Shown: positions 32,952-42,354 of the stretch, piece by piece
How the letters are laid out: every line of letters starts with the position of its first letter
Position numbering within the stretch: position 1 is the stretch's first letter
DNA from: an uncultured Candidatus Melainabacteria bacterium
Lineage (GTDB): Bacteria > Cyanobacteriota > Vampirovibrionia > Gastranaerophilales > Gastranaerophilaceae
Reading direction: 5' to 3'
Assembly: GCA_934692625.1 (NCBI GenBank)
Contig: CAKUUC010000010.1
Location: forward strand, 1-64,000
DNA length: 64,000 bases
The notes under the pieces: generated by a model
Told to the model about the DNA's origin: nothing
Seen by the model: the letters and a program-made list of their open reading frames with translations, nothing else
The model's database searches: none
Translations under genes and position numbers: made by a program

Positions 32952-35139
32952 AGATATAGAATTTAAACAAATTCAAAATAATAGAATTTTTGATAGTTCT
33001 TTTGAAAAATTTGAAAATAATAATATAATTTCATTTTCTCCAAAAGGAATTATAGTAATTTATGCCCCTAATGGAACAGGTAAAACGAGTTTTATTGAAG
33101 CTTTATCTGGCTTAAAAGATACTAAACTTAAGTTTAAATATAATAATAAAGAATATGACACAGGTGAAAACATTTTCTCTACTATTCAAGATCAGAATGA
33201 TAGAAATATTATTCAAGGTAATACTAAAGATTTTTATCTTGGTAAAAATGTTCGAAAAGAATTTGAATTGGAAGAAAGTTTGGAAAATATTAGAAAAAAT
33301 GTTGTTGATAAAATTATAGAAATAGCTACAACTCATAAAATGAAAAATTTATCTTCTTTGTTGTTAGATTGCTTTACTGAGAATGAAAAAGATTTCTTAT
33401 CAAAGGCTATAAATAACAAAAACAAACTAAATAGTGCAACAAATAAAGATATTATTTCATTTGTTAATAAAATACCTGAAATAACCGAGTTAAAATATGA
33501 TACTAATAAATTTAACTTTTTAGAAAATGATTTATCACAAAAAACTTCCACAATTAAATTACTTGAAAATTTAAAAAATGAAGAACTTAAACAAAATAAA
33601 GATATTATAAAATTTGAAGAAAATAATGATGCAATAAAAATCCTAAACAAATATTCCAACCACAATTGTATAATATGTGATAGTGAAATTGATAGAGAAT
33701 TATTGTTAAAAGCAAAACAAGATAAGCAAATATCTATAAAAAAGACATTAGATGATAATACTAAAAAAATTTTAGAAGAAGTATTAAACATTGACTTACA
33801 AAAAGACCCTTTTAACATCAAATCAATTATTTTAAAAGCGATTGAAACTGGAGATAAGACGGTCTTAAATCCACTAATAGATGACATTGAAAAATATAAA
33901 AACTTTTTTAAAGAACAAATTTTATATGATATTAAAAATATTGAAGGGTTTAAAACATTTGAAAAAATAGAAACTAAATATAGTGATTTAATTGCAAAAC
34001 AACCAGATATTGAAAATGAAGATATCGAATTTATCCAACAATATATTAAAGATTGTATGAATAAAGACTTTCAAATAAGCCGAGCTGAAGGGAAAAAATA
34101 CTTACAAATACAACTTGATGAGCAAGATTTTTTAGGAAAAGATAGAAAAGATTTACCTTTAAGCACAGGTGAACAAAATTTTCTATCACTTTTTATGGAA
34201 TTTCTAAGGGTCAAAAACTCTGAAAATCCAATAGTTGTAATTGATGACCCTATATCCAGTTTTGATTCTATTTATAAGAATAAAATTATATATTCAATTG
34301 TAAAAGTATTACAAAACAAACAAATTATCCTTTTAACACATAATACTGATGTTATAAGATTATTAAAATCACAAGCTGGAAAAACTTTTAATTTGTATAT
34401 ATTAAACAATACTAAAGGTTCTGATAATAATGGATTTATTTCTATAAATAATAAAGAACTTAAACTATTAACTGATTTAGCAGAATTAACCAAATTTTTT
34501 AGAGAAGATGTTTTTGAACAAATAAAAGATGTTAATCTATTTTTATATTCAATGATTCCTTTTCTAAGAGGATATGCACATATAACAGGAAATGAAGATG
34601 CGTATGAACAATTAACTAAATTAATGCATGGTTATATGGCTGAAAATATCGATATTGCCGCTATTTATAAAAGTATATTTGGAAATAAGAACAACAAAAT
34701 CCCAACGGTGTTTTCAAAAAATATTACTGATATTTTAAATCTAAAGGACTTTGGAGAAATTATCAATCAAGACAACTATCCTTTATTAAACAAAACATTA
34801 AGACATACCCTAACATATCTATATTTAAGATTACTCGTAGAAAAAACGTTAGTTGAAAAATTTCAAATAGATCCCAATAAACATAAGACGTTAGGAAGTA
34901 TCATATCTGTTGCATTTCCAAATGATAAGAACACTATAATATTGAAAAATCGTATTCGTTTGACATCTAAGAAAACATTAATCAATGAATTTAATCATTT
35001 TGAAGGGAATTTAAGTATTTTTCAGCCAGCAATAGATATAACTGATGCAACTTTAGAAAAAGAAAAAAAAGATATTGAAGATTTTGTAAAAAAGTTAAAG
35101 AAAGAGGTAAGTGGTGGAAAAGATGAGATTGGAAAGTAA
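32944..35139 (+). CDS. RloC/PrrC-like ABC-type ATPase with CxxC
   Basis: This is a 731-residue ATPase with SMC/Rad50-like head halves. Walker A is APNGTGKTS (41-49); a helical middle carries C242-x2-C245 (NCIICDSEID), like one half of a zinc hook; the ABC signature is LSTGEQNFLSLF (406-417), Walker B VVIDDPISSFDS (431-442), and a switch histidine LLTHN (H466). The C-terminal ~200 residues (LNKTLRHTLTYLYLRLLVE, NEFNHFEG) resemble the tail of RloC/PrrC-type anticodon nucleases, but I cannot confirm a nuclease motif. It overlaps both neighbours (8 and 29 bases), so it belongs to the operon. It is an unusual member of this gene set and could be an abortive-infection module. Confidence 0.8.
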   Translation: MVKDIEFKQIQNNRIFDSSFEKFENNNIISFSPKGIIVIYAPNGTGKTSFIEALSGLKDTKLKFKYNNKEYDTGENIFSTIQDQNDRNIIQGNTKDFYLGKNVRKEFELEESLENIRKNVVDKIIEIATTHKMKNLSSLLLDCFTENEKDFLSKAINNKNKLNSATNKDIISFVNKIPEITELKYDTNKFNFLENDLSQKTSTIKLLENLKNEELKQNKDIIKFEENNDAIKILNKYSNHNCIICDSEIDRELLLKAKQDKQISIKKTLDDNTKKILEEVLNIDLQKDPFNIKSIILKAIETGDKTVLNPLIDDIEKYKNFFKEQILYDIKNIEGFKTFEKIETKYSDLIAKQPDIENEDIEFIQQYIKDCMNKDFQISRAEGKKYLQIQLDEQDFLGKDRKDLPLSTGEQNFLSLFMEFLRVKNSENPIVVIDDPISSFDSIYKNKIIYSIVKVLQNKQIILLTHNTDVIRLLKSQAGKTFNLYILNNTKGSDNNGFISINNKELKLLTDLAELTKFFREDVFEQIKDVNLFLYSMIPFLRGYAHITGNEDAYEQLTKLMHGYMAENIDIAAIYKSIFGNKNNKIPTVFSKNITDILNLKDFGEIINQDNYPLLNKTLRHTLTYLYLRLLVEKTLVEKFQIDPNKHKTLGSIISVAFPNDKNTIILKNRIRLTSKKTLINEFNHFEGNLSIFQPAIDITDATLEKEKKDIEDFVKKLKKEVSGGKDEIGK

Positions 35140-36976
35140 GGATATTACTGACGAAAATATAAAAAAGATTTTGGAGTTGTTTCCGAATGTTGCAACTGAG
35201 GCGAAAGATGAAAATGGTGAATTAAGAACAGCGATTGATTTTGATAAACTAAAACAGGAATTGTCAAAAGATGTTGTTGAAGGTGAAGAATGCTATGCTT
35301 TTACTTGGGTTGGCAAAAAAGAAGCGATGGTTGAAGCAAATAGACCAATCAGAAAAACATTGAGACCTTGTAGAGATAAATCATTAAATTGGGAAGATAC
35401 TGAAAACATCTACATAGAAGGTGATAACCTTGAAGCTTTAAAACTCTTGCAAGAAAGTTATTTAGGTAAAATCAAAATGATTTATATAGATCCACCTTAT
35501 AATACAGGAAATGACTTTGTTTATAAAGATAATTTTACGCAAGATAAAGATAGTTATAATGAAGAACTCGGCATAAAAGATGAAGATGAAAATAGATTGT
35601 TCCAAAATACAGAATCTAACGGAAGATTTCATAGTGATTGGTGTTCAATGATATATTCAAGGTTAAAACTTGCAAGGAATTTATTATCAGATGACGGTGT
35701 AATTTTTATTTCGATTGATGATAATGAAGTTAGAAATTTGAAAAATATATGTGATGAAGTCTTTGGATATGAAAATATAATCTCACAATTTGTGTGGGAA
35801 AAGAAAACTTCTGGTGGGCAACACGCACACAATGTTTTAGATTTCCACGAATATATATTAGCTTATGCAAAATCAATATCTCAAATAATTGAATTTGCTG
35901 TGCCTAGAACGAAAAAACAACTAGCATCATTCACTCAAGAAGATGAATTTGTTAAAGCTAGGGGAAGGTATTTATTAAGTCCATTAAAGTCTTGGTTGGA
36001 TTATAGAAAAACATTAATTTATGATATAGAATGCCCAGATGGTTCAATACTTAATACTCAATGGGTTTGTGCGAAAGATACTTTTGAAAAATTAAAATAT
36101 GAAAATCGAATTGTTTTTAAAAAAAATAATAAAGGTGAATGGTCTGTTTATAAAAAGCAATATTCAAACGAAGAGGGTGGCTTTGTAAAACCAGCATCGA
36201 TAATCACTGAGTATGGTCAAACAATGCATGGCAAAAAAGAAATTAAAGAATTATTTGAAAATAAAGACATAATAAGTTTTCCAAAACCAACCAAATTGAT
36301 AAAATACCTTTTACAAATGCAAAGCGAGTCAGATATAATTCTAGACTTCTTCTCTGGTTCAGCAACTACTGCTCATGCCTGTATGCAACTTAATGCAGAA
36401 GATGGCGGAAATCGAAAATTTATTATGGTTCAACTTCCTGAAAAAACTGATGAAAAATCTGAGGCTTTTAAAGCTGGTTATAAAAACATTTGTGAAATTG
36501 GGGAAGAACGTATTAGACGTGCAGGGCAACAGATTCTGAATCAAGTTCAGAATGACGGTAAAAAGATTGATGTTGGGTTCAGAGTTTTCAAAGTTGATGA
36601 TACTAACATGAAAGATATATATTATTCACCTAATGAAACAAACCAAAAACAATTAGGCTTATACGAAAGCAATATCAAAGATGACAGAACTGACGAAGAT
36701 TTGTTATATGGTTGTTTGTTAGATTGGGGTGTAGAATTATCGCTTCCACACAGAGTTGAAATTATTGATGACAAACGTGTTCATATAGTAGATGAAGATG
36801 CTCTTGTTGCGTGTTTTGAAGAAAATATTCCAGAAAGTGTTATTCGTAAAATTGCAGGCATGAAACCATTAAGAGTTGTATTCAGAGATAGTTCATTCAA
36901 TAGTGACGACAACAAAATCAATGTTGAAGAAATATTCAAACTTATCACTCCTGATACAAGGGTTAAGGTTATTTAG
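35111..36976 (+). CDS. type III restriction-modification methyltransferase (Mod)
   Basis: This is an N6-adenine or N4-cytosine DNA methyltransferase of the beta class, 621 residues. Catalytic motif IV DPPYNTGNDF is at 127-136, and the SAM-binding motif I DFFSGSATTAHA follows at ~412, the beta-class order. The interval between (~220-400) should hold the target recognition domain. Length and partner fit a type III Mod subunit. The start is uncertain among GTG 35111, GTG 35114 and ATG 35123; GAGGTAA just upstream slightly favours the GTGs. It overlaps the ATPase gene by 29 bases, and Res starts 12 bases downstream. Confidence 0.92.
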   Translation: MVEKMRLESKDITDENIKKILELFPNVATEAKDENGELRTAIDFDKLKQELSKDVVEGEECYAFTWVGKKEAMVEANRPIRKTLRPCRDKSLNWEDTENIYIEGDNLEALKLLQESYLGKIKMIYIDPPYNTGNDFVYKDNFTQDKDSYNEELGIKDEDENRLFQNTESNGRFHSDWCSMIYSRLKLARNLLSDDGVIFISIDDNEVRNLKNICDEVFGYENIISQFVWEKKTSGGQHAHNVLDFHEYILAYAKSISQIIEFAVPRTKKQLASFTQEDEFVKARGRYLLSPLKSWLDYRKTLIYDIECPDGSILNTQWVCAKDTFEKLKYENRIVFKKNNKGEWSVYKKQYSNEEGGFVKPASIITEYGQTMHGKKEIKELFENKDIISFPKPTKLIKYLLQMQSESDIILDFFSGSATTAHACMQLNAEDGGNRKFIMVQLPEKTDEKSEAFKAGYKNICEIGEERIRRAGQQILNQVQNDGKKIDVGFRVFKVDDTNMKDIYYSPNETNQKQLGLYESNIKDDRTDEDLLYGCLLDWGVELSLPHRVEIIDDKRVHIVDEDALVACFEENIPESVIRKIAGMKPLRVVFRDSSFNSDDNKINVEEIFKLITPDTRVKVI

Positions 36977-36988
36977 GGAGGCGGAATA

Positions 36989-39900
36989 ATGAAACTTAAA
37001 TTTAAACATCAAAAATTCCAATCAGACGCAGCCAAAGCGGTTGTTGATATATTCGCAGGTCAACCTTGTTTTTCTCCAACATCTTATATGATGGATATGG
37101 GATTTACCAAATCAGGAGATAACCAAATTAGTCAAACATCGTTGCTTAATTATACTGGTTTTTGTAATCACGCAATAGTTCCAAACTTAAACAGAAATAT
37201 AATCATTGACAACATGCAAAAAATCCAACGATTAAACCAACTTGAACCATCAAAAGAAGTTATCAGCGGATTTAACCTAACTGTTGAAATGGAAACAGGT
37301 ACTGGTAAAACTTATACTTACATAAAAACAATGTTTGAACTAAACAAACACTACGGTTGGAGTAAATTTATTATCGTAGTTCCTAGTATTGCGATTAGAG
37401 AAGGGGTTTACAAATCCTTTAATATTACGCAAGAACATTTTGCGGAAGAATACGGCAAGAAAATAAAATTCTTTATCTACAATTCTAAAAGATTAAACGA
37501 AATAGAACAATTCGCAAACGACGGCGGACTTAATGTAATGATTATCAACTCTCAAGCCTTTAATGCTCGTGGAAAAGATGCTCGTAGAATTTATATGAAG
37601 TTAGATAGTTTCCGCAGTAGAAGACCTATTGATGTAATTGCAAAAACTAACCCAATCCTTATCATTGATGAACCGCAATCAGTTGAGGGTAAAATAACTA
37701 AGGAAAAACTAATTGAGTTTAACCCACTTATTACACTTCGATATTCTGCGACTCCAAAAGAAAAATATAATTTGGTTTACAGACTAGATGCGGTAGAAGC
37801 TTATAACAAAAAACTTGTCAAAAAAATTGCAGTAAAAGGTGTTACTATTCAAGGCAGCGATGCAACAAACGGCTATTTATACCTACAAAATATAAATTTG
37901 TACAAAGACAAAGCACCAATGGCAAACATTGAATTTGACCAAAAAGGTACAAACAAAATTCGTAAAAATAGTAAACTTTTAAAAGAAGGTGACAATCTTT
38001 ATCCTTTATCTGGTGAATTAGACGAGTACAAAAACAATTATATTATTACCAAAATTGACGGCAGAGATAACTCCGTAACATTTTTAAACGGAACAAAGAT
38101 TTTTGTCGGCAATGTCTTAGGCGAAGAAAACGAAGACCAAATAAGACGTATTCAAATCCGAGAAACTATACTTGCACATATAGAAAAAGAACGTAAATTG
38201 TTTTTCAAAGGTATAAAAGTTTTATCATTATTCTTTATTGATGAAGTAGCAAAATATAAGCAATATGATGAATCAAACAACGAACTAAACGGAATTTATG
38301 CGGATATGTTTGAAGAAGAATATGAAAATATTATGAATGAACTTCAAATAAAATTCGGCGAAGATGATTATATCAGATACCTAAAAGGAATTTCCGCAAA
38401 AAGTACACATGCAGGTTATTTCTCAATCGATAAAAAAAGTAAAAAAATAATCAATTCAACCGAAGATAAAAAAGAAGGTGGTTCAAATGCTGTTGATGCT
38501 TTTGATTTAATCATGAGGAACAAAGAAAGATTACTTAGTTTTGACGAACCTGTTAGATTTATCTTTTCACATTCTGCACTTAGAGAAGGTTGGGATAATC
38601 CAAACGTATTCCAAATTTGTACACTTAGAAAAACAAACAGCACAGATAAAAAACGTCAAGAAATTGGGCGAGGTTTAAGACTTTGCGTAAACCAAAACGG
38701 AGAAAGAATGGATTCTAGCAAACTAGGTGAAACCGTTCACGATATAAATATTTTAACCGTAATTGCTAATGAAAGTTATGCTAGCTTTACAGAAAAATTA
38801 CAATCAGAAATTGCTGAAATCACAACCGATAGACCGCAAGAGGTTAATGAAAAACTATTTGAAGGTAAATTGATTACAAATGCGAATGGCGAAGAACAAA
38901 CTATTGACATCAATTTAGCGAAAAGAATACACAATTTATTTATTCGAAACAATTATATTGATGACGATAATAAACTTACAGAAGTTTACTATGAAGCTCA
39001 AAAAACAGGAAATATTGCTCTCCCTGAAAACCTTGTAGGTTATGAAGATTCTATTATAAAAATTGTAGATATGATTTACAACCCAAATACAATGGCTCCT
39101 GAAAATTTGAACGAAAGCAAACCTAAACTTGAAATTGATAAAGAGAAATTAAACAAAAAAGAATTTCAAGAATTGTGGAAAAGAATTAACACAAAAACCG
39201 CTTATGTCGTGAATTTTGAAACAAATGAGTTGATAGAAAAATCAATAAAATCTATTGATAAAAACTTAGCCGTAACAAGGTTGTATTCAGTAATACAAAC
39301 AGGTTCTATGGATAAAATCGATTCAAAAGAAGCTTTAGAAAAAGGAACAGCTTTTGATAACGGGAAAATTTACAAAGAAGATATAAAAACCTTACATTGT
39401 GGAATTAAATATGACTTAATTGGCAAAATCGTTGAAGAAACAAAACTTACTCGTAAATCCGTTGTAAAAATTTTACAAGGTATTCACTCAGAAACATTCA
39501 ACCAATTTAAAATAAACCCAGAAGATTTTATCATTAAGGTTTCTAATTTGATAAATGAAGAAAAAGCAACTGTTATTATAGAACATATCACATATAACAA
39601 GCTGGAAGAAGCTTATCAGACGGATATATTTGCAGAACCTGAGATGAAAACAATTACAAACAAAAATTCACTTCCTGTTGAAAAGAATTTGTACAATTAT
39701 CTTGTATATGATTCTGAAGTTGAAAAAGAATTTGGTGAAGATTTGGATAAAAACACAGATGTTTCAGTCTATGTAAAACTTCCAAAAGGTTTTTATATTA
39801 ACACTCCTGTTGGGCATTACAACCCAGATTGGGCAATCGCATTTAATGAAGGCTCAGTAAAGCATGTTTATTTTGTTGCAGAAACAAAAGGCTCAATGAG

Positions 39901-40036
39901 TTCACTACAACTAAAACCTATTGAACAAGCCAAAATAAATTGTGCAAGAGAGCATTTTAAAACGATTAGTTCAGATAGTGTTCAGTATGATGTTGTAGAT
40001 AATTATCAGGCACTACTTGATAAGGTTATGAGGTAG
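36989..40036 (+). CDS. type III restriction endonuclease subunit (Res)
   Basis: This is the ATP-dependent restriction subunit that works with Mod, 1015 residues. Helicase motifs are METGTGKT (~101-108), IIDEPQSVEG (~225-234), LRYSATP, HSALREGWDNPNVFQICTL and RQEIGRGLRLCVN. The C-terminal PD-(D/E)xK nuclease is visible as NPDWAIAF (~945) followed by AETKGS (~964), both catalytic elements intact. GGAGG precedes the ATG at 36989. The subunit appears complete, so restriction activity is expected if Mod is active. Confidence 0.94.
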   Translation: MKLKFKHQKFQSDAAKAVVDIFAGQPCFSPTSYMMDMGFTKSGDNQISQTSLLNYTGFCNHAIVPNLNRNIIIDNMQKIQRLNQLEPSKEVISGFNLTVEMETGTGKTYTYIKTMFELNKHYGWSKFIIVVPSIAIREGVYKSFNITQEHFAEEYGKKIKFFIYNSKRLNEIEQFANDGGLNVMIINSQAFNARGKDARRIYMKLDSFRSRRPIDVIAKTNPILIIDEPQSVEGKITKEKLIEFNPLITLRYSATPKEKYNLVYRLDAVEAYNKKLVKKIAVKGVTIQGSDATNGYLYLQNINLYKDKAPMANIEFDQKGTNKIRKNSKLLKEGDNLYPLSGELDEYKNNYIITKIDGRDNSVTFLNGTKIFVGNVLGEENEDQIRRIQIRETILAHIEKERKLFFKGIKVLSLFFIDEVAKYKQYDESNNELNGIYADMFEEEYENIMNELQIKFGEDDYIRYLKGISAKSTHAGYFSIDKKSKKIINSTEDKKEGGSNAVDAFDLIMRNKERLLSFDEPVRFIFSHSALREGWDNPNVFQICTLRKTNSTDKKRQEIGRGLRLCVNQNGERMDSSKLGETVHDINILTVIANESYASFTEKLQSEIAEITTDRPQEVNEKLFEGKLITNANGEEQTIDINLAKRIHNLFIRNNYIDDDNKLTEVYYEAQKTGNIALPENLVGYEDSIIKIVDMIYNPNTMAPENLNESKPKLEIDKEKLNKKEFQELWKRINTKTAYVVNFETNELIEKSIKSIDKNLAVTRLYSVIQTGSMDKIDSKEALEKGTAFDNGKIYKEDIKTLHCGIKYDLIGKIVEETKLTRKSVVKILQGIHSETFNQFKINPEDFIIKVSNLINEEKATVIIEHITYNKLEEAYQTDIFAEPEMKTITNKNSLPVEKNLYNYLVYDSEVEKEFGEDLDKNTDVSVYVKLPKGFYINTPVGHYNPDWAIAFNEGSVKHVYFVAETKGSMSSLQLKPIEQAKINCAREHFKTISSDSVQYDVVDNYQALLDKVMR

Positions 40037-40138
40037 AAGAAAAGAGGTAAAAAATAAAAGGGTATAGCTATTCTTATATTCTTTTGGATTGGAATGAACT
40101 TTTTTAAATCCAAATCGTTCTAATATTAGGAGAAAATT

Positions 40139-40552
40139 ATGAAAAAACTTTTTGCAATTATATTTGTATCTTTGTTATTAACTGGTAGTGCATTTGCTGG
40201 TAACACCTACAACCAATACGGTAGTAAAACAGGTTCGTACAGAACAAATGGCTCTACAACCACAACTTATGATAGATACGGTTCGCGCACAGGCTCTTAC
40301 AAAACTAACGGCAACACAACCACAAAATACGACCAGTACGGTTCAAGACAAGGCACAATCAAAAAGACAACATCTGGTTACACCACATACGATAAATATG
40401 GGAGTCGAACAGGTAGTTATAAGACAAACTCTAACGGTACAACCACATCTTATGACAAATACGGTAGAAAAACAGGCTCGTTCAAAACAGATTCCACAGG
40501 TAGAACAACTCAATACGACCGCTACGGCAGAAAAGTTGGAAGTTTTAAGTAA
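40139..40552 (+). CDS. secreted tyrosine/glycine repeat protein
   Basis: This protein has 137 residues. A signal peptide (MKKLFAIIFVSLLLTGSAFA) is followed by about six tandem units of ~20 residues with consensus YDxYGxxxGSxKTxxxGTTT; the last is cut to ten residues. The repeats are also visible in DNA. They resemble short surface or adhesive repeats; I do not recognise a named family. It follows Res by ~100 bases, with its own GGAGAAA site. Upstream, TTTGGATT (40083-40090) and AATCCAAA (40107-40114) form an inverted repeat. It is probably island cargo rather than an R-M subunit. Confidence 0.78.
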   Translation: MKKLFAIIFVSLLLTGSAFAGNTYNQYGSKTGSYRTNGSTTTTYDRYGSRTGSYKTNGNTTTKYDQYGSRQGTIKKTTSGYTTYDKYGSRTGSYKTNSNGTTTSYDKYGRKTGSFKTDSTGRTTQYDRYGRKVGSFK

Positions 40553-40605
40553 TAATGCATATATTCACTTTTGCAAAAATTTTAAACAAATTTAATCTGT
40601 TTTTC

Positions 40606-40704
40606 ACTGGCTCATTACTGGCTCATAAAATTTAAACAAAATAGTAAAAAAAACAATATTTATAATACTTTTCGCACAATATTTACTGGCTCATTACTGG
40701 CTCA
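40606..40704. repeat. 20-bp direct repeat at the end of the AlbA_2 gene
   Basis: ACTGGCTCATTACTGGCTCA occurs at 40606-40625 and again at 40685-40704, 79 bases apart, and each copy itself contains ACTGGCTCA twice. The second copy encodes the last residues of the AlbA_2 protein (SEPVMSQ). A local duplication at the 3' end, or a binding site, would explain it. Confidence 0.8.
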
Positions 40705-42023
40705 CTGATATTCAATTTGTAAATAATGTTTTTATTTTCTCCAGCCGAAACAAAAATATTTCTATCACATAAAGTCGTAATATCCCTTTTCGCTTGTGCT
40801 CGTGAAGCCTCTGTAATTTCTTGGTAGATTTTTGTTGTAATATACCCTTGTTCTACTACATATTTGATAGCCTTATTTTGTCTTTCATTTAAGCCATTGT
40901 ATTGTTTGTACATCTGTAGAATAAAACCACCTTGAGATGTTTCAAATATTGGAGCTGGAATCCCTTGTTTCAGGCATGCCGTAATCATACGTTTTATACC
41001 TGTGCCAAATTGTTCAACATAACCCGCCATATAGATAATTTTCATAATCAATGGATTTCTTGACTTTGATGTATGAGATACGGTTAATTTATCAAGAGTT
41101 AAACCTCCAAATAAATCCCCAGAGTTATAAATCCAAATACTATCTCCGAAAATTTTAATCTGTATTGCTGAACTAAAATCAAAGTAGTCTTTGTGAATAA
41201 TAGCATTTAAAACAGCTTCTCTCAATGCTGGCAACGGATAATCCCAAATATCTTCTCTTTGAAATCCTTTAATTTCTGCTCTCATATTTATAAACAATTT
41301 CAAAACAGAGTCAACATCTTCAATTTGTTCAAATAAATTACCTGTGATATTTTTGTCACTTATAATTACGGATTCATCATCACCCTTAAATAAACCAACC
41401 CTAATAGTTGCTGTCGATAGTAATTTTTGTGGATTCTTGCCAAATAATAAAATTGCTCCATTTGTAAGTTTATTATCAATAATAAGTTCTAATTGAGTCA
41501 AAAGGTCGGTTATACTTAACTCTTTTGCTTCTTCTGGCAATCTTCCCTTATTTGTCGCAAGTTTAACAAATTTTTGAACTGTTTTCTCATCTATATCATC
41601 AAGCGTAAAACTATTAGTTATAGAGTCCCAACTTATATCTTTTAATAATAATTTCTTTAGTTCTTCTTTATTTGCTTCTCTTGTCGTGTTTCCAACTCTT
41701 TTGTAATACTTATTTTTATAAGCAATAGGCACAGATGATTTTTCAACCGTGATTTTTAGAATGTCTTTATCTTCAATATGTAAAAGTTCAACATTTGGTT
41801 GAATGCCTGTTAAATCAATAATTTTGTTAGTTAGTGCCTCTTGTTTTCCATTAGACAAATCAATACCTACAATATTTTTTGTTTCATCTTCAACACCAAG
41901 AATAATGCAACCCCCATCAGTATTTGAAAAGGCAGAAATAGACTTGAATAATCCTTCACTTACTTCTTGTTTATATTCAATAACATTGCATTCATCTAAC
42001 AAATTTTCTAAATCTTTATTCAT
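40683..42023 (-). CDS. AlbA_2/Schlafen-type ATP-binding DNA-associated protein
   Basis: This 446-residue protein belongs to the COG2865-like group. The N-terminal AlbA_2 (Schlafen) domain shows EYKQEVSEGLFKSISAFSNTDGG and the glycine-rich IILGVEDE; a GHKL-type ATPase-like region has LREAVLNAIIHKDYF, IYNSGDLFGGL and FGTGIKRM; and the C-terminus is a winged helix (AIKYVVEQGYITTKIYQE). Such proteins are annotated as regulators or accessory defence factors; the mechanism is not settled. It faces the R-M operon convergently. An extended TATAAT lies six bases before its ATG, so the message is probably leaderless. Confidence 0.85.
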   Translation of the reverse strand: MNKDLENLLDECNVIEYKQEVSEGLFKSISAFSNTDGGCIILGVEDETKNIVGIDLSNGKQEALTNKIIDLTGIQPNVELLHIEDKDILKITVEKSSVPIAYKNKYYKRVGNTTREANKEELKKLLLKDISWDSITNSFTLDDIDEKTVQKFVKLATNKGRLPEEAKELSITDLLTQLELIIDNKLTNGAILLFGKNPQKLLSTATIRVGLFKGDDESVIISDKNITGNLFEQIEDVDSVLKLFINMRAEIKGFQREDIWDYPLPALREAVLNAIIHKDYFDFSSAIQIKIFGDSIWIYNSGDLFGGLTLDKLTVSHTSKSRNPLIMKIIYMAGYVEQFGTGIKRMITACLKQGIPAPIFETSQGGFILQMYKQYNGLNERQNKAIKYVVEQGYITTKIYQEITEASRAQAKRDITTLCDRNIFVSAGENKNIIYKLNISEPVMSQ

Positions 42024-42029
42024 ACCTGT

Positions 42030-42058
42030 ATTATACCAAAGATTTTAGCCGCAAGCAA
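42030..42058 (-). promoter_or_regulatory. promoter of the AlbA_2 gene, leaderless type
   Basis: On the minus strand, TTGCTT (42058-42053) and TATAAT (42035-42030) are 17 bases apart, with TGG before the -10. Six bases (ACAGGT) separate the -10 from the ATG at 42023. Confidence 0.7.
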
Positions 42059-42169
42059 TTTTTAACTATAGAATATAAAGCATGGGTCATACCTTATGAT
42101 ATAGTTTTTCTCGTGTCACTAATATCAAGAGTATAAAAGCCTTTGCGGATTTGTCTAACTTAAAAATGG

Positions 42170-42191
42170 TGGGGCATGCATGGGGCATTCA
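42170..42191 (+). repeat. tandem 11-base repeat
   Basis: TGGGGCATGCA is followed at once by TGGGGCATTCA. It lies ~300 bases inside attR in non-coding DNA. Confidence 0.6.
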
Positions 42192-42336
42192 TAGACTACA
42201 CACAACTAGCATATACAAAATATTGGAACTAGGTATTTAATAAAAGTAGGGAGGGTATAGCTAAAAAAAATACTAATCTAAGTATAACAGTTTGGTTGAA
42301 ATGCGCATCATAGTACAAACATAGTTCTATAATTTT

Positions 42337-42354
42337 TGTGCCATTTTGTGACAT
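42337..42354 (+). repeat. right arm-type integrase site candidate
   Basis: TGTGCCATTTTGTGACAT matches 17 of 18 bases at 26411-26428, in the same orientation, ~130 bases inside attR. Confidence 0.6.

Noticed and set aside
32944..35139. Definite HEPN ribonuclease motif in the C-terminus
   Set aside because: I found no convincing R-x4-6-H motif in the expected helix; LNKTLRHTL and NEFNHFEG are only suggestive.
29043..40036. DISARM or BREX identity for the island operon
   Set aside because: DUF1998, PglZ, BrxC-type and Lon-like genes are absent; the methyltransferase-nuclease pair is type III.
40140..40550. Regular ~60-bp repeats that could suggest a CRISPR-like array
   Set aside because: They lie in frame inside a signal-peptide protein and encode degenerate 20-residue units; there are no unique spacers between conserved repeats and no cas gene nearby.
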